Shown: positions 33,275 to 41,779 of the stretch, one piece after another
Layout: each line of letters begins with the position of its first letter
How positions within the stretch are numbered: the stretch's first letter is position 1
Assembly: GCA_013215505.1 (NCBI GenBank)
Contig: JABSQZ010000002.1
Span: 186,001 to 250,000 of the forward strand
DNA: 64,000 nucleotides
Source of the DNA: Oceanospirillaceae bacterium
GTDB taxonomy: Bacteria > Pseudomonadota > Gammaproteobacteria > Pseudomonadales > Balneatricaceae
Direction: 5' to 3'
Made by a program: the position numbers and the translations under genes
Notes under the pieces: model-generated
Told to the model about the DNA's origin: nothing
Database searches by the model: none
The model's input: only the letters and a program-made list of their open reading frames with translations

Positions 33275-34666
33275 TCAATGTCCCTGATAAATTGTGAAGC
33301 GATTGCGTCCCTGGTCTTTCGCTGCATATAAAGCAACATCTGCTGCTTTGAGCAAGTCAATGCCACTGTGACCATCAGCGGGTTTGAACGTTGCCAATCC
33401 CAAGCTAACAGTGACCAGATTACTCGTATTAGAGTAGTTATGCGGCAGTGCTAATTGTTCAACACAAACACGCAATTTCTCAGCCATCAGCTGTGCTTCC
33501 TCGGATGAAGAATTGGCAATTAATAAGACAAATTCTTCACCACCGTAGCGGCAAAAGTTATCTGTAGCTCGCTGCGCACTGCCACTCATAGCGGCTGCTA
33601 AAGAGCAAAGTACATCATCACCTGATTGGTGGCCATAATTATCGTTGTAGGCTTTAAACTCATCTACATCTAACATAATCAGGCTCAGTTGGGTTCCGTC
33701 TCGTTTCGCTCTACGCCACTCACTCGCCAGCTCTTGGTCAAACTTGCGTCTGTTGGCCACGCCTGTTAATCCGTCGGTCAAGCTCATCTCTAATAACTGT
33801 TGTTGGGCTTCTTTGCGATAGTTTACTTCTGATACCAACTGATTATTAATCTCAATTCCCTGCTCTGTTAGTTGCTTGGCCTCGATACTGCGCAGATTTA
33901 ATTTACCCATCACCCATCTGATACCTACTAGGGCCAAAACCAGTATCGCAATTAGCAACGCCAAAGTGTGTTTAATCATAGTATCAGCTGAGCCAATGTC
34001 GGTGTCGATTGGCGTAATTATCTCTAATACCCCACGCACGTCTCCTATTTTCCAATCGTTCTTAGGGGTGTCTTCATGGGCATTGTGACAGCCAACACAA
34101 CTTGGCTGCATGATATCGGCACGGGCGTAGCGCAGCGATATTTTACCTTGGTATTCTTCAAAGCGATAAAATGAACGCTTCGGATCAGCTGTTAAAGCCT
34201 GCCATGCCTGCCGGGAGAAACTATCATTAAGGCCATTATCATCCTCCCGCCAGGGGAAAGGATAAGGACTGTACAATCTACTACTGACACCATTTGTAGA
34301 GCCACCAATACGATTGCCTAACATCATGCTCAAAGTCGCGGGCAGTGGGATAGCGCCTTCTTTATTTTTATAATCGTGGGTGATTTCTATGCCGTGTTTC
34401 TTGGCGTTAAGTACCACTTCTGAAGTGTACAGCGCGCGAAACTCAGCCAGAGTCTGTAGATACACTTCGGCATTTTTGATCGCAGTCTCGCGTACTTGAA
34501 TACTCGCCAGGCTATTGAGGTAAAAAAAGATAGTTATTGCAGTGAGGCTGAACAATGCTGATAGACAGAAAGTTGAATGTTTAATCACTAAATCGAAATT
34601 AAACAGTTTTGTACCTGTAAGCCCAGGCTGTTTTGCGCTCTCATTTATCGGCGCTTTAGTGCTCAT
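33275..34666 (-). CDS. Diguanylate cyclase with periplasmic heme-c (DUF3365/Tll0287-like) sensor
   Basis: 463 residues. Membrane segments at about 30-52 and 232-253 flank a periplasmic domain of the DUF3365/Tll0287-like type holding C190-V-G-C193-H194, a covalent heme-c site. After a coiled linker the GGDEF domain (about 295-460) has LTDGLTGVANRR and an active GGEEF (375-379). R366-A-T-D369 lies exactly five residues before it and forms the product-inhibition I-site. It should make cyclic di-GMP under control of a heme ligand or redox state. No partner gene is adjacent. Confidence 0.9.
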   Translation of the reverse strand: MSTKAPINESAKQPGLTGTKLFNFDLVIKHSTFCLSALFSLTAITIFFYLNSLASIQVRETAIKNAEVYLQTLAEFRALYTSEVVLNAKKHGIEITHDYKNKEGAIPLPATLSMMLGNRIGGSTNGVSSRLYSPYPFPWREDDNGLNDSFSRQAWQALTADPKRSFYRFEEYQGKISLRYARADIMQPSCVGCHNAHEDTPKNDWKIGDVRGVLEIITPIDTDIGSADTMIKHTLALLIAILVLALVGIRWVMGKLNLRSIEAKQLTEQGIEINNQLVSEVNYRKEAQQQLLEMSLTDGLTGVANRRKFDQELASEWRRAKRDGTQLSLIMLDVDEFKAYNDNYGHQSGDDVLCSLAAAMSGSAQRATDNFCRYGGEEFVLLIANSSSEEAQLMAEKLRVCVEQLALPHNYSNTSNLVTVSLGLATFKPADGHSGIDLLKAADVALYAAKDQGRNRFTIYQGH

Positions 34667-35436
34667 GCGTTCGTCTTGCCTTGTAAAACTGCGAATCTAT
34701 GTTGGCTGTTGTCCATTAAACGTTCCTTCAGTTCATCGACTTGCATATTTGTTTTACCCAGTTACTTAAAAAATATTCTATGAATGCCGCCAGACAGTGT
34801 TTTATATGAGAATCCTATTCGATAGCGGACGGGGTTGACTATTAGTTGAAACTTAACGTCGTCAATTACCAGTTCATCGATACTAGTAAGGAGCCCCTTA
34901 TAGCTTAGTAGAGCGATAGGGTTATTTAAAGGTGAGGGCTGTGAAACTATAGTATATAGTCCGCTGCGGTTTTAATTAGCCAGTGGAAAACTAAGTGATT
35001 CCTCCATAAACCTTTACTGTTGCACTCTGAAAGCTTCATCAGCGTTGCTTATAAGGTTGTAATGCAAGGAGACAGCAGAACTTGTCGCTTTGGTAGATAG
35101 CGAGTGGAGGAGTCAGCATTGAGCGCCGATAATTATCTTATTTGAACTCGTTCAAAGCTGTTCCGAATAGGGTAAATCTCGGTGTCTGCGCTCATTTTAT
35201 TTCTGAGTTGTGGATAGGTTAGTGAAGAGATTTCAGTTTTTGCATAGGTTCTATAAAATTTGTGAACAATCAATTTCAGCCGTTTTGTGTCAGCCTTCAG
35301 ATGTTATGGCTACCACCCTAAACGATAAACCGAAAACTACCAACACTAACAAAATGACCTCAGAGTAGGAAAAGTAGCCGCCGGTATTTCGACAAAAAAC
35401 ACTGCTTTTACATTATTAGTTATGCGTTAGAGCGCA
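34667..35436. other. Long intergenic region, nothing recognised
   Basis: 770 bp between the cyclase start and the LysE gene end. It contains a short palindrome ACTATAGTATATAGT near 34943 but no gene, RNA or repeat that I can support. Confidence 0.5.
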
Positions 35437-36057
35437 TCACACGAGCTGTAGATAAACATAACTGTAACCAATGTCAGCCGCTACATAAAAAAGCAACCCA
35501 GACATGGCCAAATTAAGTAAGCGAAAAAAGCGCGGCTGGCGGATTAGTTTTCCCAGGCGAGCGCCCATTAGCAGGTAGCTACCGGGGGCTCCAAATGCCA
35601 GGAAGGAGAGCAGTAGCGACCAGAGTATAATGGAGCCCCCTGAGATCTGTGCCGCTGGAAACTGAACTGTGACAATCGGTAATATGACAATAAAGGATTT
35701 CGGGTTTAGCAGCTGCATGGTCAATCCCGACTTGAAGTTCAGTTTACTTGCTGCAGTTTCGCTCTGTTCAACAGTCTGTGTAGCGGCAGGTTTGATACTG
35801 CCCCAACCAATTTTATAGGCCAGGTAAGCGATATAGAGACTACCGGTAGCGCTAATCAGCAGTTGAAAACGCGGTGTAACTAGCCAGGCGCCGGTATAGC
35901 CAAATAGAAGGAAAAGCAGCAACATACCGCAGCCGACACCGATACAAAAACGCAGTGTTGAGCGGATTTGACCATTGAGGCCTGCATTCAGGCTCAGCAA
36001 ATTTAACGGGCCGGGGCTGTACATAATGCCTAACGCATACGCGAGTATTTCAACCAT
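35437..36057 (-). CDS. LysE/RhtB family amino-acid exporter
   Basis: 206 residues, six membrane segments, with the family start YALGIMYSPGPLNLLSLNAG (usual xGPxN motif) and LNPKSFIVILPI in the fourth helix. RhtB-type proteins export threonine, homoserine or other amino acids. It follows an AraC-type regulator by 68 bp on the same strand, a very frequent arrangement in which the regulator controls the exporter. Confidence 0.9.
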   Translation of the reverse strand: MVEILAYALGIMYSPGPLNLLSLNAGLNGQIRSTLRFCIGVGCGMLLLFLLFGYTGAWLVTPRFQLLISATGSLYIAYLAYKIGWGSIKPAATQTVEQSETAASKLNFKSGLTMQLLNPKSFIVILPIVTVQFPAAQISGGSIILWSLLLSFLAFGAPGSYLLMGARLGKLIRQPRFFRLLNLAMSGLLFYVAADIGYSYVYLQLV

Positions 36058-36125
36058 AATAATTATCCTGGAAGTAGTAAAGGCTTTGGGAGTGAACGGC
36101 GCTTCTGAGAAGCGCGGGTCTTAAA

Positions 36126-36956
36126 TCAGGAGCTTAGAAAGTGTTGCTGGTACGCTCGTGGGGTCGTGCCATAGATAGGTTTAAAACGACGGTTAAAGTG
36201 GCTAAGATCAGTAAAGCCATAGGCAAATACTACATCATCAAGTGATGCTCCCGACTGCAGATCTTCGCGGGCACGGTTGATGCGACAGTTTAGAATATAC
36301 TGATGCGGAGTAATGCCAAACTGTTGGCGGAACATGCGCAGGAAATGATACTTGGAAAGATGGACCTGTTGGGCTATCTCATCCAGTGACATATCAAGTT
36401 GCAGATTGTCATGAATATAATCACGCGCTTGTAACATCAGTTGATCAAACTTAGGTTTTTGGCTATCGGGTGAGTGAGTACCGTAACGTTGTGCGATACG
36501 CACTGCCATCTGGTGAAGCTCACACTCCTGCTGCATTTTGTCCTCTGACTTATTCTCAATCAACATTGAAATATTGAGAATGTGCTGGCGCAGCAAGGGA
36601 TCATCAAGAAGGTTACCAATGATCTGGAAATTTTTACTCTGCTTGATACCGGCACTGCTAAGCATTGGCTCTAACTGATCTGGGTGTACATAGAGCATTC
36701 TGTACTGCAATGTATCATCTACACCAGAGTGCCCATCATGTACTTCACCGGGGTTGAAGACGATGAGATCACCGGGAAGACTACGATGAAACGCGCCACT
36801 GGCAAAGAAGTCCTGTCGGCCAGTCAGAGTTACGCCGAAAGAATATTCTTCATGGGTATGCTTGCTATAAGAAAAGTCATTCATCTGTGCCTGCAACACA
36901 GTCACCTGATCAAGGTGCTGGCTTTGAATATATTGGAATTGATTACCCTGTTTCAT
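36126..36956 (-). CDS. AraC family transcriptional regulator
   Basis: 276 residues. An N-terminal cupin-type AraC ligand domain (about 10-90, HTHEEYSFGVTLTG and FNPGEVHDGHSG) and two C-terminal helix-turn-helix motifs (DEIAQQVHLSKYHFLRMFRQ and VVFAYGFTDLSHFNRRFK, about 185-270). It belongs with the downstream LysE exporter. 36957-37278 upstream holds no gene. Confidence 0.92.
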   Translation of the reverse strand: MKQGNQFQYIQSQHLDQVTVLQAQMNDFSYSKHTHEEYSFGVTLTGRQDFFASGAFHRSLPGDLIVFNPGEVHDGHSGVDDTLQYRMLYVHPDQLEPMLSSAGIKQSKNFQIIGNLLDDPLLRQHILNISMLIENKSEDKMQQECELHQMAVRIAQRYGTHSPDSQKPKFDQLMLQARDYIHDNLQLDMSLDEIAQQVHLSKYHFLRMFRQQFGITPHQYILNCRINRAREDLQSGASLDDVVFAYGFTDLSHFNRRFKPIYGTTPRAYQQHFLSS

Positions 36957-37278
36957 TATCTTTTACCGCGTTGCTCATTGTCCGTCATATGACTTAACTC
37001 GAGTATAAGGTAAAGCGCTGCAGCATTGCTTGGATAAAATTGCTCGATTTGAATTATTGGCTGTTATTGCATCGGCAAAAGTGGAGTGGACCTGGTTGAT
37101 AACCAGGCTGGGTGTTGTTGTGTTAGGTAAAAAAGCATCAAGAGAGAGAAGGTTTATTGCTACTTATGTCGTCACTAGATCTGATTAGTTAACACCGCGC
37201 TGCGTACCGCATAATGACGGGTAAAGGTAATTATGCAGCAGACAACATCTGAAAGTTGCGATTACATTTTACTGATAA
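36957..37278. other. Intergenic region, nothing recognised
   Basis: 322 bp between the AraC gene start and the ohr gene end. Nothing beyond a presumed AraC promoter. Confidence 0.5.
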
Positions 37279-37707
37279 TTAAATGACCGATAATTCAATG
37301 TCAATATTGCCACGGGTTGCGTTTGAGTACGGGCACACCTGATGAGCTTGCTCAACTAAGTTTTGTGCCTGGCTTTTATCCAAATCTCCCAGTGATACGG
37401 CCAATTTCACAGCAATACCAAAACCTGTTGTGATAGGGCCGATCGACACTTCAGCATTGATCTGGGTATCTTCAGGCAGAGTAATTTTCGCTTGGCCAGC
37501 TACTAGCTTAAGCGCTCCGATAAAACAAGCTGCATAGCCTGCGGCAAATAACTGCTCGGGGTTAGTGCCCGCGCCATCATCGCCACCTAAACCTTTAGGC
37601 GTTGATAAAATCAGATCTAATCGCCCGTCGTCTGATTTAGCGATGCCTTCACGGCCACCTGTGACTGCTGCCTTTGCGGTATATAACACATTGTTTAGTT
37701 GTTGCAT
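37279..37707 (-). CDS. ohr: Organic hydroperoxide resistance protein
   Basis: 142 residues from the ATG at 37707 (AGGGA seven bases before); the frame runs further up without a start signal. The redox cysteines C61 ([10 protein letters not shown]) and C125 ([13 protein letters not shown]), with R19 and E51 nearby, match Ohr peroxidases (about C60/C124). Ohr reduces organic and fatty-acid hydroperoxides with lipoamide as reductant. It is divergent from its regulator gene ohrR, with palindromic sites between. Confidence 0.94.
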   Translation of the reverse strand: MQQLNNVLYTAKAAVTGGREGIAKSDDGRLDLILSTPKGLGGDDGAGTNPEQLFAAGYAACFIGALKLVAGQAKITLPEDTQINAEVSIGPITTGFGIAVKLAVSLGDLDKSQAQNLVEQAHQVCPYSNATRGNIDIELSVI

Positions 37708-37739
37708 GATGATTCCCTGTAGATGAAAGAGTAAACTAG

Positions 37740-37796
37740 TTTGCATGCAAAATAATACTACCACATCTGAATTATTGCAAATGTTTTGTATGCAAA
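37740..37796. promoter_or_regulatory. Two OhrR operator candidates
   Basis: TTTGCATGCAAA (37740-37751) is a perfect palindrome and TTTGTATGCAAA (37785-37796) an almost perfect second one, both inside the ohr-ohrR intergenic region. Paired similar palindromes beside a MarR-type gene are typical for its own binding sites. Confidence 0.7.
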
Positions 37797-37826
37797 GTAA
37801 AATGTCTGCCAATTGCCGGAGTAATT

Positions 37827-38279
37827 ATGAATTACAACCAACTTAAGCTAGATCAACAGCTCTGCCATCGGCTGTACATTGCCTCTAATGGTTTGACACG
37901 CGCCTATCGTCCCTTGCTCGATGCATTAAATTTAACTTATCCACAATATGTGGTGATGATGGCGCTATGGGAAGAAGACGGGATTACGGTACAGCGGTTA
38001 CTGCAAAAAACCGCTGTAAATGGTGGTGCTATGAGTTTGATTTTAAAAAAAATGATGGTTAAAAAGCTACTTTCAGTCACGCCCAGTGACGAAGATAAAC
38101 GCAAAAAATATATTCATTTACTACCAACAGGTCAACAGCTACAAGCCAAAGCCGCAGAAGTACCGGCTAAAATACAATGTGCCTTCCCCAACATAGATAA
38201 GACAGACTTACATCAGCTAATCACCTTACTCGACAAAGTGTGTTTGGATTTAGACACAACCGCCGAACATGAATCATGA
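37827..38279 (+). CDS. ohrR: OhrR, MarR-family organic peroxide sensor
   Basis: 150 residues. The reactive cysteine is C13 in QLCHRLY, followed by the OhrR signature LTRAYRPLLDALNLTYPQY and the winged helix (about 45-105, KTAVNGGAMSLILKKMM). One Cys in this place defines OhrR: oxidation by organic peroxide releases DNA. A second Cys follows near the C-terminal side, suggesting a two-Cys disulfide type. CGGAGT stands before the ATG. Divergent from ohr. Confidence 0.92.
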   Translation: MNYNQLKLDQQLCHRLYIASNGLTRAYRPLLDALNLTYPQYVVMMALWEEDGITVQRLLQKTAVNGGAMSLILKKMMVKKLLSVTPSDEDKRKKYIHLLPTGQQLQAKAAEVPAKIQCAFPNIDKTDLHQLITLLDKVCLDLDTTAEHES

Positions 38280-38439
38280 TTAAGTAACTGGAAAAATATT
38301 CCCTTAGCAAGCCGCCGACCCGAAAACCGGCAGCGGAGTGACAAGAACTAGATTCCTGCCACAGACATCTGCCCACAGTTTAAGGATTGTTTAGTAAGAT
38401 AATGAATAGCTTATTGTTACTCAGAACCCTATCGTCAAA

Positions 38440-38488
38440 CTCACGACTCACGACTCACGACTCACGACTCACGACTCACGCCTCACGC
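38440..38488. repeat. Heptanucleotide array (CTCACGA x5, CTCACGC x2)
   Basis: Seven units in a row, followed by CTTTTCATCCGCTCAAGG, almost the flank that follows the array at 21465-21506. Confidence 0.95.
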
Positions 38489-38629
38489 CTTTTCATCCGC
38501 TCAAGGCTGCATAGCTCGCAAAAGTCCGAAAGTACATCAAACTAAGTAGACACTAAGCTAGTACCTATAGTCATTGTTCCTAATATTCAAACATTTAAAA
38601 GAGAAAGCACACTCAAACTAACGACGAAG

Positions 38630-38785
38630 CCACCCAATTCCCTTGGTATTGCCGCCGTAGCTGTGAGTTCAATGATTGAAGCGTAGCATCAGGATGATGC
38701 GAAGAGCGAATGCGCCATGGATGGCGCTGATGAGCGGCCAATCATTTAGCTCAGAGCGGAGGAATCTTGCGGCAATATAGGGTGG
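38630..38785. ncRNA. Strongly folded intergenic element (cloverleaf-like), possible RNA or dispersed repeat
   Basis: Nested complementary segments: CCACCC (38630-38635) with GGGTGG (38780-38785); TATTGCCGC (38647-38655) with GCGGCAATA (38769-38777); an interrupted stem that ends in AATGATTG (38671-38678) with CAATCATT (38739-38746); inside, hairpin GCATCA/TGATGC (38686-38700) and hairpin GCGCCAT/ATGGCGC (38712-38727). A further small hairpin TCGCC/GGCGA follows near 38833. No protein is encoded. The rest of 38280-38934 has only the heptamer array. Confidence 0.5.
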
Positions 38786-38934
38786 AGTTTTCTTTGGTTC
38801 CGTTTCTTTTGTCCCATTTAAAAGAAATGAACTCGCCGCAGGCGAAACTGCACTAAACTCTTTTGACTTTTTAACCTTAAAAATGAAATCAGTTAAATCA
38901 TTTTAAAAGTTAAATATAAGAGCAACGAAGCACT

Positions 38935-39312
38935 CTATACGGTAGCCCTCCGATCGCCTAAAATTATAAAAACTCCTTGAGCAACAAAGAAATACGCCCC
39001 CGACTGTGGCACTATCACAATCAACCCTGCTGCCAGCAGCAGAAACCCCCAGCCTAAAGATACGGGCAATTTAAAACCCTGATCAACTGCACTTTGCATC
39101 GCTAACCCCAGCACTACCCAAAATGCCCCAAGGGTCAGAAACCACAAGATAGCCTCGCGATCGAACAGCATCTGGCCATTGATAACGGTGGATGCAAACC
39201 AGCCATGCTCGTGCATCGGTACTAAGATAGGCCAGCCCATGATCACGCCGATGATGTTGTGGATAACTCCGGTGGCGCATAAATAGTAGCCTGAATATTT
39301 TGTCCAGTTCAT
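38935..39312 (-). CDS. DUF6463-like small membrane protein
   Basis: 125 residues with four membrane segments and the start YYLCATGVIHNIIGVIMGW seen in DUF6463 proteins. Function unknown. Its start overlaps the stop of the TetR gene by four bases, so the two are coupled and the protein is probably under that regulator. The last codons encode GDRRATV. Confidence 0.75.
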   Translation of the reverse strand: MNWTKYSGYYLCATGVIHNIIGVIMGWPILVPMHEHGWFASTVINGQMLFDREAILWFLTLGAFWVVLGLAMQSAVDQGFKLPVSLGWGFLLLAAGLIVIVPQSGAYFFVAQGVFIILGDRRATV

Positions 39313-39857
39313 GATGTTCCCTCAAAAAATTTACTTGATGTCAGTTCTGCCAATCGGCTGATGGTGACGAAATCGGGTTTTGGGTGTAGCTGTTGCATAC
39401 CTAAAAATTGGGCGTAGGCGATCATTGCAATGTCTGTGGCGAGCTGTACGGGAACCTGCATGTCGATAAAACACTGCTGCAGGTAAGCTTGACGTTGAGT
39501 GTCGATTTTTTCTAAATGCCCGGCTATCATCGCCTCTTTTAATGCCCATGCGCGGATATGCATCTCAGCTTCCAGATCGTGGCTGGCAATTACTTGATCG
39601 AGCTTTTCTAAGCGTTGCAGGGGCCCTTCTTCAGTATTCGCCTGCTCGATGAAGTTTATAGTCATCTCTTGATACCAGTACTCCATTAATGCTTCGATAA
39701 ACAGTTGGCGATTTTTAAAATGGTGATAAAAAGAGCCTTTAGTGACACCTTTGGCAGCGCAGAGCTTAGCGATGGTTAACTGCTGTGGCCCATGTTTGAC
39801 TAACTGTTGCAGGGCAAACTCTAACCATTGGGTTTTGTTATCGGATTTGATATTCAT
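39309..39857 (-). CDS. TetR family transcriptional regulator
   Basis: 182 residues. N-terminal TetR helix-turn-helix at about 10-58 (LTIAKLCAAKGVTKGSFYHHFKN) and an all-helical effector domain. Translationally coupled to the DUF6463 gene. A perfect palindrome at 40060-40084 upstream is its likely operator. Confidence 0.92.
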   Translation of the reverse strand: MNIKSDNKTQWLEFALQQLVKHGPQQLTIAKLCAAKGVTKGSFYHHFKNRQLFIEALMEYWYQEMTINFIEQANTEEGPLQRLEKLDQVIASHDLEAEMHIRAWALKEAMIAGHLEKIDTQRQAYLQQCFIDMQVPVQLATDIAMIAYAQFLGMQQLHPKPDFVTISRLAELTSSKFFEGTS

Positions 39858-40059
39858 TTTATATGCTTCACTATCGCCTGGTTAATGACTACTCGGGCAA
39901 GCAGCCAGTGGAAGGGGGTGATTGCAGTGACGTAGATACGCCCGAGCATGTTACTTGATTAATTAAGGTAGAAATCACAGTCTGGAGTATTAACCGTTTT
40001 AACTGCAAACATCGCGCGTTATCCCTGAATTAATATATAGCTTGAAGTCAGCGAAACGT

Positions 40060-40084
40060 AACATACCATACTGTATGGTATGTT
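40060..40084. promoter_or_regulatory. Perfect palindromic operator, TetR type
   Basis: AACATACCATAC (40060-40071) and GTATGGTATGTT (40073-40084) are exact complements with one base between. It lies 200 bp before the TetR start and 128 bp before the GNAT gene, directly ahead of an AT-rich TGTATATAA stretch that could be a -10 element. The rest of 39858-40211 shows no gene. Confidence 0.75.
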
Positions 40085-40211
40085 TATTGTATATAAAAAG
40101 ACTCGTTGTTTGTGCTTTTGTTGAAAAGCATTGATTAAGTGAGCAGCTGTTTTAATATATTACTGAGCAGAACAGGTTGAATTGATTAAAATTATTTAAC
40201 AGGGCGTTTTA

Positions 40212-40715
40212 ATGATCATAAGAAGAGTGACAATTTCAGATGCAGGATCACTGCTCAAATTGATGTATCAGCTCGATACTGAAACACAATTTATGCTGAT
40301 GGAAGTGGGGGAGCGCACCACTACTGTCGAGCAGCAGGCAAAGATTATTGAGTCATTTTCGGGCTCGAGCTCTAAAGTTATGTTGGTGGCAGGGCTCGAT
40401 GAAGAAATACTAGGTTTTGTAGTAGGTGTAGGTAATAGCGCCAAGCGTAATCAACATGCAATGTATTGTGTGATAGGGGTATGCCAGAATGCTGCTGGTC
40501 GTGGGCTAGGTTCAAAACTGTTGTCAGAGTTGCAGCAATGGGCGATAAAACATGACTTTAGCCGTTTGGAATTGACAGTGATGGAGCATAATAAGCGTGC
40601 TCAGGCCCTGTATCTATCGCATGGATTTGCTATTGAAGGCACTAAAAGAAATGCACTGCTGATCGATGGCGCCTACGTCAATGAGTTGTACATGGCTAAA
40701 TTGCTAGCCGTTTAA
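40212..40715 (+). CDS. GNAT family N-acetyltransferase
   Basis: 167 residues with the acetyl-CoA motif CQNAAGRGLGSKLLSELQQW and the late block ELTVMEHNKRAQALYLSHGF, closest in pattern to the RimI/PhnO-like small acetyltransferases. Acceptor unknown. AGGG precedes the ATG. A VOC gene follows 15 bp downstream on the same strand, so they are probably co-transcribed. Confidence 0.9.
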   Translation: MIIRRVTISDAGSLLKLMYQLDTETQFMLMEVGERTTTVEQQAKIIESFSGSSSKVMLVAGLDEEILGFVVGVGNSAKRNQHAMYCVIGVCQNAAGRGLGSKLLSELQQWAIKHDFSRLELTVMEHNKRAQALYLSHGFAIEGTKRNALLIDGAYVNELYMAKLLAV

Positions 40716-40730
40716 GATTGGGGAGAAGTA

Positions 40731-41114
40731 ATGAATTTGAATCAAGTCACTTTGCCGGTTAAAGATATGCCCGCTGCCACTGAATTTTATCTTAAACTGG
40801 GTTTTACTCAGATTGTGGATACGCCGCACTATGCACGGTTTCAGTGTCCTGAAGGTGAAGCTACTTTCTCGTTATCCTTAAATGAGGAGGACTTTAGTAA
40901 CGGTGCCGTTATATATTTTGAACATCAAGGGTTAGACTTGTGGGTAACAGAGCTCAAGCAAAAAGGAATCAACTTTGAACAGGAACCAACCGATCAGAGC
41001 TATCTTTGGCGCGAGGCAGTACTGTCAGATCCGTCCGGCAATAAGATTAAATTGTACTGGGCCGGTGAAAATAGGTTAAATCCCCCTTGGCGTGTCGATA
41101 AGCACGCTCAATAA
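40731..41114 (+). CDS. VOC family protein
   Basis: 127 residues. MNLNQVTLPVKDMPAATEFY at the start and REAVLSDPSGNKIKLYWAGE at the end give the two halves of the fold; the metal positions H-like at the start is replaced by Q5/T7, with E missing from the last strand (KIKLY), so metal binding is doubtful. Substrate unknown. GGGGAG precedes the ATG. Confidence 0.85.
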   Translation: MNLNQVTLPVKDMPAATEFYLKLGFTQIVDTPHYARFQCPEGEATFSLSLNEEDFSNGAVIYFEHQGLDLWVTELKQKGINFEQEPTDQSYLWREAVLSDPSGNKIKLYWAGENRLNPPWRVDKHAQ

Positions 41115-41173
41115 TAAGCTCAGTATTAAATTCGGTGGTATGTTCTTTAATGCACTTAATTTTTTGGAGAGTT

Positions 41174-41575
41174 ATGTTTAATCAACAGATTATTATTTTT
41201 GATGGCATATGTAATTTCTGCAATGGCTCAGTGAATTTCATTATTAAACGCGATCACCAAAATGTCTTTGTCTTTACCCCGATGCAGAGCAAAGCTGCCG
41301 AAGAGCTACTAGAGCGGCACCAATTTGAAGATTTTGGTTTTGATACTTTTGTGCTAATTAAAGATGATGTTTGCTATTACCGCACTGACGCCGCCTTAGA
41401 AATTATCAAAGATTTAAGCGGCTACTGGTATCTGTTAAAAATTTTTAAGCTTTTACCCAGATCATTCAGAGACTTTTTTTATAAATTGCTGGCCAGGCAC
41501 CGCTATCAATTATTTGGCAAAAAGCCGCAGTGTATGATCCCGACCCCAGAGGTCAAAAGTAAGTTTTTAGATTAG
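41174..41575 (+). CDS. DCC family (DUF393) thiol-disulfide oxidoreductase-like protein
   Basis: 133 residues from the ATG at 41174, which has GGAGA five bases ahead; the frame opens earlier without a signal. The family signature D-G-x-C-x-x-C is present as IIFDGICNFCNGSVNFI near the N terminus. Members are predicted redox proteins with a thioredoxin-like fold; targets are unknown. Third gene in the GNAT-VOC-DCC run. Confidence 0.9.
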   Translation: MFNQQIIIFDGICNFCNGSVNFIIKRDHQNVFVFTPMQSKAAEELLERHQFEDFGFDTFVLIKDDVCYYRTDAALEIIKDLSGYWYLLKIFKLLPRSFRDFFYKLLARHRYQLFGKKPQCMIPTPEVKSKFLD

Positions 41576-41779
41576 AAATCCGCACAACCGAGATCGCGCA
41601 CTTTTTTACCTCTGGCTAATAGAGAGTGCAGATGTTTTTTCTAAAAATCCCTTGCTAGCTCTGCTTTATGAAGATAAATTTCCTGTGATGGTCCTGACAA
41701 GAAAAATTTTACAGGCAGTTTCTGTAATAAAATAATAGTATTACTGCAATATTTAGATCCGTTTTGGAGTTAAACATTA

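Noticed and set aside
38650-38785. Folded element considered as a tRNA
   Set aside because: No T-loop GTTC, no 7-bp acceptor with CCA-type end, and too long.
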